From: JACKBJ01 sp964549495
GTDB taxonomy: Bacteria; Chloroflexota; Anaerolineae; Epilineales; Epilineaceae
DNA: 60,123 nt
Direction of reading: 5' to 3'
NCBI GenBank assembly: GCA_964549495.1
Contig: CAZJWJ010000024.1
Coordinates: 1-60,123, forward strand
Part shown: positions 59,387-60,123 of the stretch, piece by piece
Layout: each line of letters opens with the position of its first letter
Numbering within the stretch: the first letter of the stretch is position 1
The notes under the pieces: generated by a model
Seen by the model: only the letters and a program-made list of their open reading frames with translations
Database searches by the model: none
Told to the model about the DNA's origin: nothing
Program-made: the position numbers and the translations under genes

Positions 59387-60123
59387 ATGATTCACCGGTG
59401 GATTCAGTGTAGTCCAAGATCTCGTGTTACAGAACGGCACAGCGCCACCGCATTCACCTGCATCGCCGTCGTGTCGTTCATCATCCACGTCCTTTCAGCG
59501 AGTCCGCCATCACGAGCGGTCGAACTGGACACAGCTGCAAGCGATGACCAGCACCTGGGCATGAAACGTTCGCAACAATCCCAGCCGGAGATTCGGTTCA
59601 CGCTCTATGACAGTCATCTCAGCGGCGTCCTGGCCAGCCAGGTTGCCGTAACCGCAACGCTTCTCGCCCCTAATGGGGACGTCAAGGCGCGCCTTGGTCA
59701 GCGCACTGGCGAGGCGGGAGATTTTTCCATGCGCTTTCTGGGTATTGGCGCCTACGACCGATGCTTCATCGAACCCGGTGACAGCATTCAGGTCGATGTG
59801 GGCGGAGACGGTGACCCCATTCGCATCGAAGTTCCATCGATCCAGCTGAACGTCGACCATCGGCGAGATCGGATCCAGGGGATCGCCAAGCCTTACGCCC
59901 GGCTTCGACTCGTAGCCGATCCGCCAGGCATTCCGACGGACATCGCAACCGGGACCGCGGACGCGGGTGGACACTTCGACTTTGATTTGTCCGGGCGCTT
60001 CGATGTGCTGCCTGGTATGAACGGCCACTTGGAGATGAGTCTGGACGAGAGGACGACGGTCTCCGCAGGGGGCATAGTCATAAGATCGGCCACCCGCTGC
60101 ATCAAGCCGCCTCCTGATTTCTG
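59387..60123 (+). CDS. Exported protein with Ig-like/carboxypeptidase-regulatory repeats, 3' part missing
   Basis: The frame runs from ATG 59387 to the right edge with no stop (245 codons visible). A hydrophobic segment (SATAFTCIAVVSFIIHVLSA) near residues 20-39 is a signal peptide or anchor. Afterwards come beta-rich stretches such as VAVTATLLAPNGDVKARLGQ, EPGDSIQVDVGGDGDPIRIE, IQGIAKPYARLRLVADPPG and DAGGHFDFDLSGRFDVLPGM, which look like carboxypeptidase-regulatory or Ig-like modules repeated twice. The coding region is less GC-rich than the rest of the window, suggesting a different origin. The start is uncertain: AGGAG lies 11 bases upstream. Confidence 0.6.
   Translation, partial: MIHRWIQCSPRSRVTERHSATAFTCIAVVSFIIHVLSASPPSRAVELDTAASDDQHLGMKRSQQSQPEIRFTLYDSHLSGVLASQVAVTATLLAPNGDVKARLGQRTGEAGDFSMRFLGIGAYDRCFIEPGDSIQVDVGGDGDPIRIEVPSIQLNVDHRRDRIQGIAKPYARLRLVADPPGIPTDIATGTADAGGHFDFDLSGRFDVLPGMNGHLEMSLDERTTVSAGGIVIRSATRCIKPPPDF

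Overview
The window is a very GC-rich, gene-dense bacterial chromosome segment with 44 protein genes, two of them cut by the window edges. I see no rRNA, tRNA, IS element, prophage or CRISPR array, and no gene-free stretch longer than 300 bases. The best guess for the host is a Chloroflexota bacterium (Anaerolineae/Caldilineae-like). This is an inference from the many exported proteins with Thr/Pro-rich linkers and a recurring Tyr-Leu-Pro segment, together with cytosolic genes of generic bacterial type. Normal use of TGA as a stop at many genes shows that the code itself is standard.

Left part (1-14.3 kb): the tail of a secreted FG-GAP repeat protein, a Nudix hydrolase, a hexapeptide-repeat protein, formate-tetrahydrofolate ligase (fhs), a small methyltransferase, a polytopic membrane protein, pterin carbinolamine dehydratase, a 1185-residue exported propeller/VWA protein, htpG and galE. 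Next (14.4-19.1 kb) come a MerR-like regulator translationally coupled to a VIT/VWA protein, a DUF433 antitoxin gene next to what looks like a decayed toxin, and a zinc-ribbon membrane protein. From 19.3 to 29.7 kb lie a nucleotide-sugar dehydrogenase, a TPR membrane protein, two hydrolases, an MTHFR-like barrel protein, a second Nudix enzyme, an unrecognised exported protein, a glycerophosphodiesterase, a YfcE-type phosphoesterase and a TerC membrane protein.

The most interesting part is 29.9-40.8 kb. Two thioredoxin-fold genes each carry an in-frame TGA exactly where the first cysteine of the CxxC active site belongs. One is an acidic lipoprotein (32956-33621, active site U-P-T-C) and the other a thioredoxin-NHL protein (37387-38931, active site C-U-V-N-C). 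Each TGA is followed, at the spacing expected of a bacterial SECIS element, by a small hairpin with a GU-containing loop. I read both as selenoproteins. They lie beside a secreted RCC1 propeller with seven C-x9-C pairs, a penicillin-acylase family enzyme and the MsrP/MsrQ methionine-sulfoxide repair pair, so the region looks like an envelope thiol/redox neighbourhood.

Right part (40.8-60.1 kb): a fused FAD-monooxygenase/old-yellow-enzyme protein of the anthraniloyl-CoA/salicylyl-CoA type, a LVIVD propeller, a nucleotidyltransferase, two exported Thr/Pro-rich proteins (one an SGNH-alpha/beta hydrolase fusion), a small protein overlapping a stand-alone 5'-3' exonuclease, a secreted M28 peptidase with an embedded dockerin-like pair, a DoxX protein, a DEAD-box helicase with an unusual N-terminal extension, a Uup-type ABC-F ATPase, and the beginning of an exported protein that runs off the right edge.

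A second pattern crosses the whole window: seven otherwise unrelated exported proteins contain a short [YH]-L-P-x-[AVL] segment, either right after the signal peptide, between domains, or at the extreme C terminus.
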